Below are positions 1-5,854 of a stretch of DNA of 5,863 nucleotides, piece by piece. This DNA comes from Comamonadaceae bacterium. GTDB taxonomy: Bacteria; Pseudomonadota; Gammaproteobacteria; Burkholderiales; Burkholderiaceae_C. The position numbers and the translations under genes are program-made. Within the stretch, counting starts at the first letter, position 1. The number at the start of each line of letters is the position of its first letter. The stretch spans positions 1-5,863 of the forward strand of contig JAIXXW010000126.1 of NCBI GenBank assembly GCA_027490555.1, given 5' to 3'. The notes below the pieces were generated by a model. That model had not been told where the DNA came from. It saw only the letters and a list, made by a program, of their open reading frames with translations, and did no database searches.

Positions 1-240
1 CTGATGTTGACCAACCATGCCGAAACCTTCGACATCATGATCAACGTGCACGGCGGTGGCGAATCCGGTCAAGCCGGCGCATCGCGCCACGGCATCACCC
101 GCGCCCTGATTGACTACGATGCATCGCTCAAGCCTGTGCTGAGCCAAGCTGGTTTTGTCACCCGCGACGCCCGTGAAGTGGAACGTAAAAAGGTCGGCTT
201 GCACTCTGCTCGCCGCCGCAAGCAGTTCTCCAAGCGTTAA
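1..240 (+). CDS. rpsI: 30S ribosomal protein S9, 3' part (5' end outside window)
   Basis: This is the C-terminal part (79 residues, read in frame from base 1) of ribosomal protein S9, a component of the small-subunit head. Its basic C-terminal tail reaches the P-site tRNA. The sequence shows the conserved block NVHGGGESGQAGA, then HGITRAL, then a run of basic residues ending in ARRRKQFSKR, which is the standard S9 ending. The start lies upstream of the window, so the ATG at base 4 is an internal methionine. In most bacteria rplM (L13) precedes rpsI, and it probably lies just outside on the left. The gene ends in TAA and is followed 22 bases later by an intrinsic terminator, so erpA is not simply its operon partner. 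The identification is close to certain. Confidence 0.97.
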   Translation: MMLTNHAETFDIMINVHGGGESGQAGASRHGITRALIDYDASLKPVLSQAGFVTRDAREVERKKVGLHSARRRKQFSKR

Positions 241-262
241 GCTGCTGTTTTTGCTTTCTGCC

Positions 263-294
263 AAAGCCGCCCCGGTTCACCGTGGCGGCTTTTT
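263..294 (+). terminator. Rho-independent terminator after rpsI
   Basis: A perfect 9-bp stem pairs AAAGCCGCC (263-271) with GGCGGCTTT (284-292). A further 2-bp inner stem can form beyond one mismatch. The 3' arm runs into TTTTT at 290-294. The position right after the rpsI stop fits the end of the ribosomal protein transcript. Confidence 0.88.
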
Positions 295-329
295 CCATGG
301 CCCTCGCTGCAGCGGCAAAACCCATGAGC

Positions 330-345
330 CCAGTAGCGTTACTGG
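330..345. repeat. Perfect inverted repeat upstream of erpA, possible operator
   Basis: The site reads CCAGTA-GCGT-TACTGG: two perfect 6-base arms around a 4-base centre. The right arm overlaps a second palindrome, CTGGCCAG at 342-349. Its centre is about 40 bases upstream of the erpA -10 element, which suits an activator or repressor site. The protein that would bind is unknown. In E. coli erpA is controlled by IscR, but this repeat does not clearly match an IscR box as I recall it. Confidence 0.4.
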
Positions 346-354
346 CCAGGAGGG

Positions 355-383
355 GCGGTAATTCCCGACCAGCGCGCTATACT
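355..383 (+). promoter_or_regulatory. Probable erpA promoter
   Basis: TATACT at 378-383 matches the sigma-70 -10 consensus at 5 of 6 positions. Transcription would start near base 390, giving a leader of about 20 bases before the erpA ATG. No good -35 element sits at 16-18 bases spacing (GCGGTA at 355-360 for 17), which suggests a weak or activator-assisted promoter. Confidence 0.55.
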
Positions 384-409
384 ATTTGCCATTGAACCGG
401 AGAAACACC

Positions 410-775
410 ATGAGCGCTGTTGCTGAAAACATCCAGACCGAAATGCCCGAACCGATTGTCTTCACCGACAGCGCGGCGGCCAAGGTGGCCGACCTGATCG
501 CGGAAGAAGGCAACCCCGATCTCAAGCTGCGCGTTTTCGTGCAAGGCGGGGGATGCTCCGGTTTTCAGTACGGCTTCACTTTCGATGAGATCACCAACGA
601 AGACGACACCACCATGAGCAAAAATGGGGTGTCCTTGCTGATCGACGCCATGAGCTACCAGTACCTGATCGGTGCCGAGATCGATTACAAGGAAGACCTG
701 CAGGGTGCCCAGTTCGTCATCAAGAACCCGAACGCGACGTCCACTTGCGGTTGCGGCTCTTCTTTCTCGACCTGA
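410..775 (+). CDS. erpA: Iron-sulfur cluster insertion protein ErpA
   Basis: The product is an A-type carrier that receives Fe-S clusters from the assembly machinery and delivers them to apo-proteins in the cytosol. It has 121 residues, a usual length for the family. It carries the three expected cluster-ligand cysteines: Cys49 in GGGCSGFQYGF, and Cys113 and Cys115 in STCGCGSSF at the C terminus. The long N-terminal lead (MSAVAENIQTEMPEPIVFTD) is typical of Burkholderiales ErpA. The ATG at 410 is chosen because GGAG at 399-402 sits 7 bases upstream and the family starts with MSAV. An in-frame TTG at 386 would lie at or before the predicted transcript start. The gene stands alone between the rpsI terminator and the convergent anmK, driven by its own promoter. 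IscA or SufA would share the cysteine pattern, but the overall sequence favours ErpA. Confidence 0.95.
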   Translation: MSAVAENIQTEMPEPIVFTDSAAAKVADLIAEEGNPDLKLRVFVQGGGCSGFQYGFTFDEITNEDDTTMSKNGVSLLIDAMSYQYLIGAEIDYKEDLQGAQFVIKNPNATSTCGCGSSFST

Positions 776-778
776 TCA

Positions 779-802
779 CGGCAGGCGGCCACGGCTGCCG
801 CC
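779..802. terminator. Hairpin between convergent erpA and anmK, possible bidirectional terminator
   Basis: The 32-base gap between the two stop codons contains two mutually exclusive GC-rich stems: CGGCAG (779-784) with CTGCCG (795-800), and GGCGGC (784-789) with GCCGCC (797-802). There is no T-run on either side, so it is not a classic intrinsic terminator. The position between convergent stops makes an end-of-transcript role plausible. Confidence 0.35.
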
Positions 803-807
803 ACCGC

Positions 808-1956
808 TCAACGGGGGTACAGTGCCCCCAGCACACGGGCGCCTCGGGCGCCCGTGACGCTGCTGAGGCTGGCGGTTTCCCGCCTGAGGTGCTTGTAAGC
901 CAGCCATGCAAAGGCCGCCGCTTCGACCTGCAGGGGGGGCAACCCCTTTTGCGCACTGCTGATCACTTGCACGGACGGCAAATGCTGGGCCAGCCGCTGC
1001 ATCAAATGGGTGTTCAGCGCGCCTCCGCCACACACCACCAATGACTGGGCGCCCTCCGCATGGCGCAGCACATCGGCAGCACAAGAGCGCGCCGTGAATT
1101 CGGTCAAAGTCGCTTGGATGTCTTGTGGTCGGCATGCTTCGTTGGCAGGCATGCGCGCCAGGTGTTGTGCCAGCCAGGCGGGGTTGAACAGGTCCCGACC
1201 GGTGCTTTTAGGGGGGCTGCGCTGCAGAAAGTCCTCGGACAGCAGCTGTGCCAGCAAGGCCGTGTCGACCTGCCCTTGCGCAGCCCACGCCCCTTCGCGG
1301 TCGAAGGCCTGGCCGGTGTGCTTGGCGCACCAATGGTCCATCAGCGCATTGCCCGGACCACAGTCCCAGCCCAGCACACGGCCGTCCGGGTGCAGCACAC
1401 TCAGGTTGGCAATGCCGCCGATGTTGAGGACGGCCACCGTGGCGTCTTGCTCGCCAAAGATACCCTGGTGGAAGGCGGGCACCAGGGGCGCACCCTGTCC
1501 GCCAGCTGCCAGGTCCCGGCTGCGAAAATCGGCCACCACATCCACCCCGGTCAACTCGGCCAGCAAGGCCGGGTTGATCAGCTGCAGCGTGTAACCCACG
1601 GCGGCTTGCCCCCGGTCGGGGTCGGCGTCGAATTCCAGTGGCCGGTGTCGGACCGTTTGACCGTGCGCCCCAATGGCGGTGATGTGGTCGGGGCGCAAGC
1701 CTGAGGTGCGAAGCAATTCCTGAACCACTTGCGCGTAATGTCGCGCCACCGCATTGCCTGCCAAAGCGCTGCGGTGCAGCTCGTCAGGCCCACTCTGGTT
1801 CAATTGCAGCAATTCGGCCCGAAAAGGCGCCTCAAAGGGCATGAAGGCATGGGCCGTGACATGCAACTGCCCCGCGCTGTCGATGCGGGCCACGACGCCG
1901 TCGACGCCGTCCAGCGAGGTGCCCGACATCAGACCGATGAAATGCGCGGACACCAT
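808..1956 (-). CDS. anmK: Anhydro-N-acetylmuramic acid kinase
   Basis: This enzyme phosphorylates 1,6-anhydro-N-acetylmuramic acid with ATP while opening the anhydro ring. The product is MurNAc-6-phosphate, so cell-wall sugar released by lytic transglycosylases is recycled in the cytosol. Family signatures appear in order over 382 residues, about the family length: GLMSGTSLDG (8-17, phosphate loop), GAHGQTVRH (96-104), DFRSRDLAAGGQGAPLVP (143-160), NIGGIANLS (178-186), DCGPGNALMD (198-207, whose first Asp matches the catalytic base of the family), STGRDLFN (251-258), and CGGGALN (309-315). ATG at 1956 gives MVSAHFIGLMSG, the expected distance to the first motif. A TTG at 1962 would add two residues and a GTG at 1953 would remove one. 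No clear Shine-Dalgarno sequence precedes any of them. The gene lies downstream of the M23 endopeptidase on the same strand with 80 bases between, but an intrinsic terminator sits in that gap. I could not find a convincing promoter of its own. Confidence 0.95.
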   Translation of the reverse strand: MVSAHFIGLMSGTSLDGVDGVVARIDSAGQLHVTAHAFMPFEAPFRAELLQLNQSGPDELHRSALAGNAVARHYAQVVQELLRTSGLRPDHITAIGAHGQTVRHRPLEFDADPDRGQAAVGYTLQLINPALLAELTGVDVVADFRSRDLAAGGQGAPLVPAFHQGIFGEQDATVAVLNIGGIANLSVLHPDGRVLGWDCGPGNALMDHWCAKHTGQAFDREGAWAAQGQVDTALLAQLLSEDFLQRSPPKSTGRDLFNPAWLAQHLARMPANEACRPQDIQATLTEFTARSCAADVLRHAEGAQSLVVCGGGALNTHLMQRLAQHLPSVQVISSAQKGLPPLQVEAAAFAWLAYKHLRRETASLSSVTGARGARVLGALYPR

Positions 1957-2007
1957 GGTCAAGTCAAAAACCGGATGGAGGGCGAAAGCGGATGCCTGGG
2001 GACAGCG

Positions 2008-2029
2008 AAGAAAAAGGGCCTGAGGGCCC
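2008..2029 (-). terminator. Rho-independent terminator after the M23 peptidase gene
   Basis: On the minus strand, GGGCC-CTCA-GGCCC (bases 2029 down to 2016) forms a 5-bp all-GC stem with a 4-base loop, followed directly by TTTTTCTT (2015 to 2008). It starts 7 bases after the TAA of the peptidase gene. It should uncouple most peptidase transcription from anmK. Confidence 0.8.
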
Positions 2030-2036
2030 CGGGTCC

Positions 2037-3503
2037 TTACTGGATGGGACTTTCCCGCATTTGCGCGGCAGCCTGCAATTGACCACGGGCTTGGGCCACC
2101 TGGGCATTGAAACGTGGCATCGCAGCGGGGGCGATGGGCAAGGCCTGGGCTTGCTGAATGACCTTTTGGGGGTCGACGTGGACGCCATTGACGCGGAACT
2201 CAAAATGCAGATGGGGCCCTGTGGACCAGCCTGTGGAGCCCACGGCACCGATGGTCTGGCCTTTTTGCACGGTTTGACCCTTGCGCACGTGGATCTTGCT
2301 CAGGTGGGCATACAAGGTGGAATGGCCATTGCCGTGACGCACCTCGACGACATTGCCATAGCCGCCCTGGACGCCGGCAAATGTCACCACGCCATCACCC
2401 ACGGATTGGGCCGGTGTGCCGGTGGGGGCGGCGTAGTCCAGTCCCCGGTGCGCTTGCTGGGTCTTGAAGATGGGGTGCAAACGCATGGTGAAACCACTGG
2501 TTTGACGGGAAAAGGGCACTGGCGATGCCAGGTAGGCGCGGCTGAGGCTTTTGCCTTCGAGGCTGTAGTAGTTGCCTTTTTGACCAGGCTCCTGGAACCA
2601 GACCGCCTGGTAGGTGTTGTTGCCGTTGTCAAATTCGGCGGTCAGCACCCGGCCCGTGCGAACGGGTTCGCCATCGGCTTCCAGCACCTCGTAGACCACC
2701 GAGAAACGCGCGCCCTTGCGCAAGGTCCGGTGGAAGTCGATCTGGTTGGAAAAAATCTGGGTGAGCTGGTTGATCACCACATCGGGCAGGCGGGCCTCGT
2801 CAGCGGCATCGTAGAGGGACCGGCTCACGGTGCCACCCGTCATGCGGATGCTGGTGTTCATGGGCGAGGTTTCCAGCGCCGCCTGCAGGCCTTGGTCACC
2901 ACGCCGGATGGACAGGCGCTGGAAGAAGGTGTCGGTTTCCTTGTTCAGCCAGCGCACGTTCAGGGCGATCAGACGCTGCTGGCTGTCTGCCTCGGCCGTG
3001 ACAGCGCGACCGGCTTGACGCAGGGCTTGCTTAGCCAGGGGGTTGTTGCGCAGGAAAACCGCGGCTTCGGCGTCCACCATGCCCAGACGGCGCAGCAAGG
3101 TTTCGGGCGTGTCGGCAGAGCGGGTGGTGTCGCTGCGTGTCAGGCGGATGTTGACCAGGTCCAGTGTCTTGGCCTGGTCTTCCAGCTGGGCGATGGCCAC
3201 GGGCACGGTGATGTTGACCACAGGCTGGTCGGCGATGTCCGGTCCCAGGTTGGCGATGGCGAATGCGCCACCACCGCCGGCCAGCAGCACGGAGGCCATG
3301 CTGACGCTGATGGTTTTGGGGTGACGAGCCAGCCAGCGGCTCAGGCCTTTGGCCATGCCCGCGAGGACAGGATGCTGTCCGTCCAGCCAGCCCAGCACCC
3401 GCTGCACAGCGACCAGCACTGCGCCGAGCACAGCTGTGCACAGGAACAGGAGACCAATCAGCAGGGAGGCCAGTCGGGACTGGAGGGCGTTCAAAAAAGA
3501 CAT
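2037..3503 (-). CDS. Membrane-anchored M23-family peptidoglycan DD-endopeptidase (MepM-like)
   Basis: The product is a zinc metallopeptidase expected to cut peptide crosslinks in peptidoglycan on the periplasmic face. With the ATG at 3503 it has 488 residues. There are two N-terminal hydrophobic segments (about 11-33 and 65-86) joined by a basic loop. A middle region (about 95-335) resembles the N-terminal domains found in MepM/ShyA-type proteins and includes a segment near 232-300 usual in such proteins. A LytM catalytic domain lies at about 337-452. Zinc ligands are visible as HxxxD (His352, Asp356) and the second His of HLH (His433). His400 in LYAH and His431 are the expected catalytic histidines, so the enzyme looks active, unlike EnvC/NlpD-type activators. 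An in-frame ATG at 3605 is rejected because it overlaps the predicted -10 element. ATG at 3356, leaving only the second hydrophobic segment, remains possible. No start has a strong ribosome site. The gene is divergent from tyrS and upstream of anmK, which fits a cell-wall turnover theme. Confidence 0.9.
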   Translation of the reverse strand: MSFLNALQSRLASLLIGLLFLCTAVLGAVLVAVQRVLGWLDGQHPVLAGMAKGLSRWLARHPKTISVSMASVLLAGGGGAFAIANLGPDIADQPVVNITVPVAIAQLEDQAKTLDLVNIRLTRSDTTRSADTPETLLRRLGMVDAEAAVFLRNNPLAKQALRQAGRAVTAEADSQQRLIALNVRWLNKETDTFFQRLSIRRGDQGLQAALETSPMNTSIRMTGGTVSRSLYDAADEARLPDVVINQLTQIFSNQIDFHRTLRKGARFSVVYEVLEADGEPVRTGRVLTAEFDNGNNTYQAVWFQEPGQKGNYYSLEGKSLSRAYLASPVPFSRQTSGFTMRLHPIFKTQQAHRGLDYAAPTGTPAQSVGDGVVTFAGVQGGYGNVVEVRHGNGHSTLYAHLSKIHVRKGQTVQKGQTIGAVGSTGWSTGPHLHFEFRVNGVHVDPQKVIQQAQALPIAPAAMPRFNAQVAQARGQLQAAAQMRESPIQ

Positions 3504-3521
3504 CGATCTGGTGTTTCTCGA

Positions 3522-3549
3522 CCCCTTGCAAGGCCATGCTGGCAAGGGG
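3522..3549 (-). repeat. 8-bp inverted repeat in the predicted leader of the M23 gene
   Basis: CCCCTTGC (3522-3529) and GCAAGGGG (3542-3549) are perfect complements with 12 bases between. CCTTGCAAGG at 3524-3533 is itself a 10-base palindrome nested on the left arm. In the M23 transcript this would form a stable hairpin ending 18 bases before the ATG at 3503. There is no T-run after it, so it does not look like a terminator. It could affect translation or RNA stability, or be a protein-binding site. Confidence 0.5.
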
Positions 3550-3575
3550 CGCGGAGCGCGAAAGCCAAGGCCACC

Positions 3576-3581
3576 TAAAAT
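3576..3581 (+). promoter_or_regulatory. Candidate -10 element for tyrS
   Basis: TAAAAT matches the -10 consensus at 5 of 6 positions and would start transcription near 3588, leaving a leader of about 58 bases before tyrS. No recognisable -35 lies at 16-18 bases spacing, so support is limited. I saw no better alternative in the gap. Confidence 0.3.
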
Positions 3582-3603
3582 GGATGAACTGGGCGAAAAG
3601 GCC

Positions 3604-3631
3604 ATTGTAGCGGTCTATGCCCATTTGTCTT
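3604..3631 (-). promoter_or_regulatory. Probable promoter of the M23 peptidase gene
   Basis: Read on the minus strand, AAGACA (3631-3626, 4 of 6 to TTGACA) is followed after 16 bases by TACAAT (3609-3604, 5 of 6 to TATAAT). Transcription would start near 3597, giving a leader of about 94 bases to the ATG at 3503. Its position rules against the in-frame ATG at 3605 as a start. Confidence 0.5.
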
Positions 3632-3645
3632 AAGAAAAAACCCTT

Positions 3646-4878
3646 ATGAATCAAGCGCAAGTTACAAATTTTCCGGTCACGGACCAGACCCTGAACGCCA
3701 TGGAGGTGACCTTGCGGGGCTGCGAGGAGCTGATTCCCAAGGACGACTGGCTGAAAAAACTGGCCAAATCCGAGGCCACCGGCGTGCCTTTGCGCATCAA
3801 ACTGGGCCTGGACCCGACGGCGCCGGACATCCACATCGGCCACACGGTGGTGCTCAACAAAATGCGCCAGTTGCAGGACCTGGGGCACCAGGTGATCTTT
3901 TTGATCGGCGATTTCACCAGCCTGATCGGTGACCCATCGGGCCGCAACAGCACCCGACCGCCGCTCACCTCCGAGCAAATCAAGCTCAACGCCGAAACCT
4001 ACTACAGGCAGGCCAGCCTGGTGCTGGATCCGGCCAAAACCGAGATTCGCTACAACAGTGAGTGGTCGCTACCCTTGGGCTCGATGGGCATGATCCAGCT
4101 GGCGGCCAAGTACACCGTGGCCCGCATGATGGAACGCAACGATTTCCATGAGCGCTTCAAGGCCGGCACGCCGATTTCGGTGCACGAGTTCCTGTACCCA
4201 CTCATGCAAGGCTACGACTCGGTGGCCCTCCAAAGTGATCTGGAGTTGGGCGGCACCGACCAGAAGTTCAACCTGCTGATGGGCCGACATTTGCAGGCCG
4301 AGCACGGTCAGGAGCCCCAGTGCATCCTGACCATGCCCTTGCTCGAAGGCCTGGACGGCGTGGACAAGATGTCCAAGTCCAAGAACAACTACATCGGCAT
4401 CGCCGAGGGCCCCAACACCATGTTTGCCAAGGTGCTCAGCATTTCCGACACGCTGATGTGGCGCTGGTACACCTTGTTGTCCTTCAAATCGATGGCCGAG
4501 ATCGCGGCGCTGAAAAAGGAAGTCGAGGCCGGGCGCAACCCCAAAGACGCCAAGGTGATGCTGGCCAAGGAGATCACGGCGCGCTTTCACAGCGCGGCGG
4601 CGGCCGATGCGGCCGAGCAGGATTTCATCCACCGCAGCCAGGGCGGTGTGCCCGACGACATTCCTGAAGTCAGCCTGTCGGGCGCGCCCCTGGGCATCGG
4701 GGCCTTGCTCAAATCGGCGGGCCTGGCCCCCTCGACCACCGAAGCCGGGCGTTTGATCGATGGCGGTGGCGTGCGGGTCGACGCCAGCGTGGTCAGCGAC
4801 AAGGGCCTGAAACTGCCGGCGGGGACGTATGTGGTGCAGGTCGGCAAGCGCAAGTTTGCCAAGGTGACGCTGTCTTGA
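3646..4878 (+). CDS. tyrS: Tyrosyl-tRNA synthetase
   Basis: This class I synthetase activates tyrosine with ATP and charges tRNA-Tyr in the cytosol. It has 410 residues, as expected for the bacterial TyrRS with a C-terminal S4 domain. HIGH is intact at 63-66 in a Rossmann fold that begins with KLGLDPTAPDIHIGH. The tyrosine-recognition pattern YxxxQxxD is at Tyr184, Gln188 and Asp191, followed by GGTDQKFNLLMGR (202-214). KMSKS is intact at 241-245. The tRNA-binding S4 domain covers about 345-408. The ATG at 3646 is the first after an in-frame stop region and gives a normal N terminus. The leader before it is A-rich (TTAAGAAAAAA) without a standard Shine-Dalgarno sequence. A CDF transporter follows after 49 bases, then probable dtd, which removes mischarged D-tyrosine from tRNA and so is a sensible functional neighbour. 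Confidence 0.97.
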   Translation: MNQAQVTNFPVTDQTLNAMEVTLRGCEELIPKDDWLKKLAKSEATGVPLRIKLGLDPTAPDIHIGHTVVLNKMRQLQDLGHQVIFLIGDFTSLIGDPSGRNSTRPPLTSEQIKLNAETYYRQASLVLDPAKTEIRYNSEWSLPLGSMGMIQLAAKYTVARMMERNDFHERFKAGTPISVHEFLYPLMQGYDSVALQSDLELGGTDQKFNLLMGRHLQAEHGQEPQCILTMPLLEGLDGVDKMSKSKNNYIGIAEGPNTMFAKVLSISDTLMWRWYTLLSFKSMAEIAALKKEVEAGRNPKDAKVMLAKEITARFHSAAAADAAEQDFIHRSQGGVPDDIPEVSLSGAPLGIGALLKSAGLAPSTTEAGRLIDGGGVRVDASVVSDKGLKLPAGTYVVQVGKRKFAKVTLS

Positions 4879-4927
4879 GCGGGGCCCGGCGCACGGTGTG
4901 ATCGTGCAGCGAAGCTATGCTGAGCCC

Positions 4928-5854
4928 ATGACAAGTTTGGACACCTGGATGACGCCCCGCCGCATGCTGTGGGCGTCGGTGGTGGTGGCCCTGGTCACCA
5001 TCGCGCTCAAGACGGCCGCCTGGTGGCTGACCGATTCGGTGGGCCTGCTGTCGGACGCGATGGAGTCGCTGGTCAACCTGGCCAGCGCCGTGTTCGGCCT
5101 GCTCATGGTCACCATCGCTGCCCGCCCTGCCGACGAGGACCATCCCTATGGCCACCACAAGGCCGAGTATTTTTCTTCCGGCTTCGAGGGCATCCTCATC
5201 ATCGCGGCGGCCCTGGGCATCGTCTGGGTGGCCGCGCATCGCTTGGTTGATCCCCAGCCCATCGCGAAAGTGGGCTGGGGCCTGGGCTTGTCGGTCGGCA
5301 GCTCGGCCCTCAATGGCGTGCTGGCCTGGCAGATGTTCCGCGCTGCACGGCAGCACCGATCGCTGGCGCTGGAGGCCGACGCCCGCCACCTGGTCACCGA
5401 TGTCTGGACATCGGCCGGGGTGGTGGTGGGCATTGCCCTGGTCAGCGCCACGGGCTGGTTGTGGCTGGACGCGGTGGTGGCCATCGGCGTGGCCCTGAAC
5501 ATCCTGAAAGAAGGCTGGAGCCTGGTCTGGCGATCCGCCCAGGGCCTGATGGACGAGGCGCTGGAGCCCGAAGTGCTGGCCGATGTGGAGCGGGTGCTGG
5601 CCGGCTTTGCGCACCAGCGTGGCGAGACCGAGATCATCCGCTTTGACCACCTGAACACCCGCAAGGCCGGTCAGCGCCGCTTTGTGGATGTGCACATGCA
5701 CATGCCGGCCAGCTGGACATTGGGCCGCGCGGCCGCCTTGCGCGCCAGCGTGGAGCAGGCCCTGATGAGCGAGGTGCCCGGCTTGCGGGCCACCATCCAG
5801 CTCTTGCCCAGCGATGTGGAAGCCCATTTTGACGATGCGAGGGACTTGAAATGA
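4928..5854 (+). CDS. Cation diffusion facilitator (CDF) family metal transporter
   Basis: The product is an inner-membrane antiporter expected to export a divalent metal such as zinc, iron, manganese, cobalt or nickel; the substrate cannot be told from sequence alone. It has 308 residues with about six transmembrane segments (near 13-33, 38-62, 84-104, 115-135, 160-178, 179-198) and a cytosolic C-terminal domain (about 205-295). The TM2 signature is SVGLLSDAMESLVN (37-50) and the TM2-TM3 loop reads ARPADEDHPYGHHKAE (65-80). By alignment from memory with E. coli YiiP/FieF, the transport site is Glu46/Asn50 plus His154/Asp158, where YiiP has Asp/Asp/His/Asp. Loop ligands Asp69, His72 and His76 are kept. 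The C-terminal binuclear site is largely not kept (Gln291 and Leu293 at the YiiP His283 and Asp285 positions). ATG at 4928 is chosen over the in-frame GTG at 4898; its ribosome site is weak (GAG close to the ATG). There is no terminator after tyrS, so read-through is likely. Confidence 0.92.
   Translation: MTSLDTWMTPRRMLWASVVVALVTIALKTAAWWLTDSVGLLSDAMESLVNLASAVFGLLMVTIAARPADEDHPYGHHKAEYFSSGFEGILIIAAALGIVWVAAHRLVDPQPIAKVGWGLGLSVGSSALNGVLAWQMFRAARQHRSLALEADARHLVTDVWTSAGVVVGIALVSATGWLWLDAVVAIGVALNILKEGWSLVWRSAQGLMDEALEPEVLADVERVLAGFAHQRGETEIIRFDHLNTRKAGQRRFVDVHMHMPASWTLGRAAALRASVEQALMSEVPGLRATIQLLPSDVEAHFDDARDLK
5839..5843 (+). promoter_or_regulatory. Ribosome binding site for the gene starting at 5851
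   Basis: GAGGG lies 7 bases before the ATG at 5851, inside the last codons of the CDF gene. It is a well-placed Shine-Dalgarno sequence and supports 5851 as a real start despite only 13 bases of the gene being visible. Confidence 0.65.

Noticed and set aside
1131..1156. Repeated GGCATGC motifs inside anmK
   Set aside because: They are short, lie within coding sequence and are explained by codon content; there is no sign of an array or insertion.
1010..1704. Two long plus-strand frames opposite anmK
   Set aside because: Both are shadows of anmK, whose minus-strand frame holds all the kinase motifs.
1992..3578. A 528-codon open frame on the plus strand covering nearly the whole M23 gene
   Set aside because: It is the antisense shadow of the M23 gene, with a composition rich in Gly, His, Gln and Val and no recognisable domain. 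The minus strand carries complete M23 zinc motifs.
3504..3605. N-terminal extension of the M23 protein from the ATG at 3605
   Set aside because: The ATG overlaps the predicted -10 TACAAT, the added 34 residues look non-conserved and polar/Pro-rich, and the stretch includes the leader hairpin.
3031..3978. A 315-codon minus-strand frame spanning the M23 gene start and the tyrS 5' part
   Set aside because: It crosses two real genes out of frame, has an Arg-rich composition with no domain, and straddles the divergent promoter region.
4891..4907. Small hairpin GCACG/CGTGC between tyrS and the CDF gene
   Set aside because: It has only 5 bp and no T-run, so it is not convincing as a terminator and the two genes are probably co-transcribed.
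4793..5827. A 344-codon open frame on the minus strand opposite the CDF gene
   Set aside because: It is low-complexity in His, Gln, Gly and Ala, as expected of an antisense frame in GC-rich DNA. The plus strand encodes a clear six-segment CDF protein.
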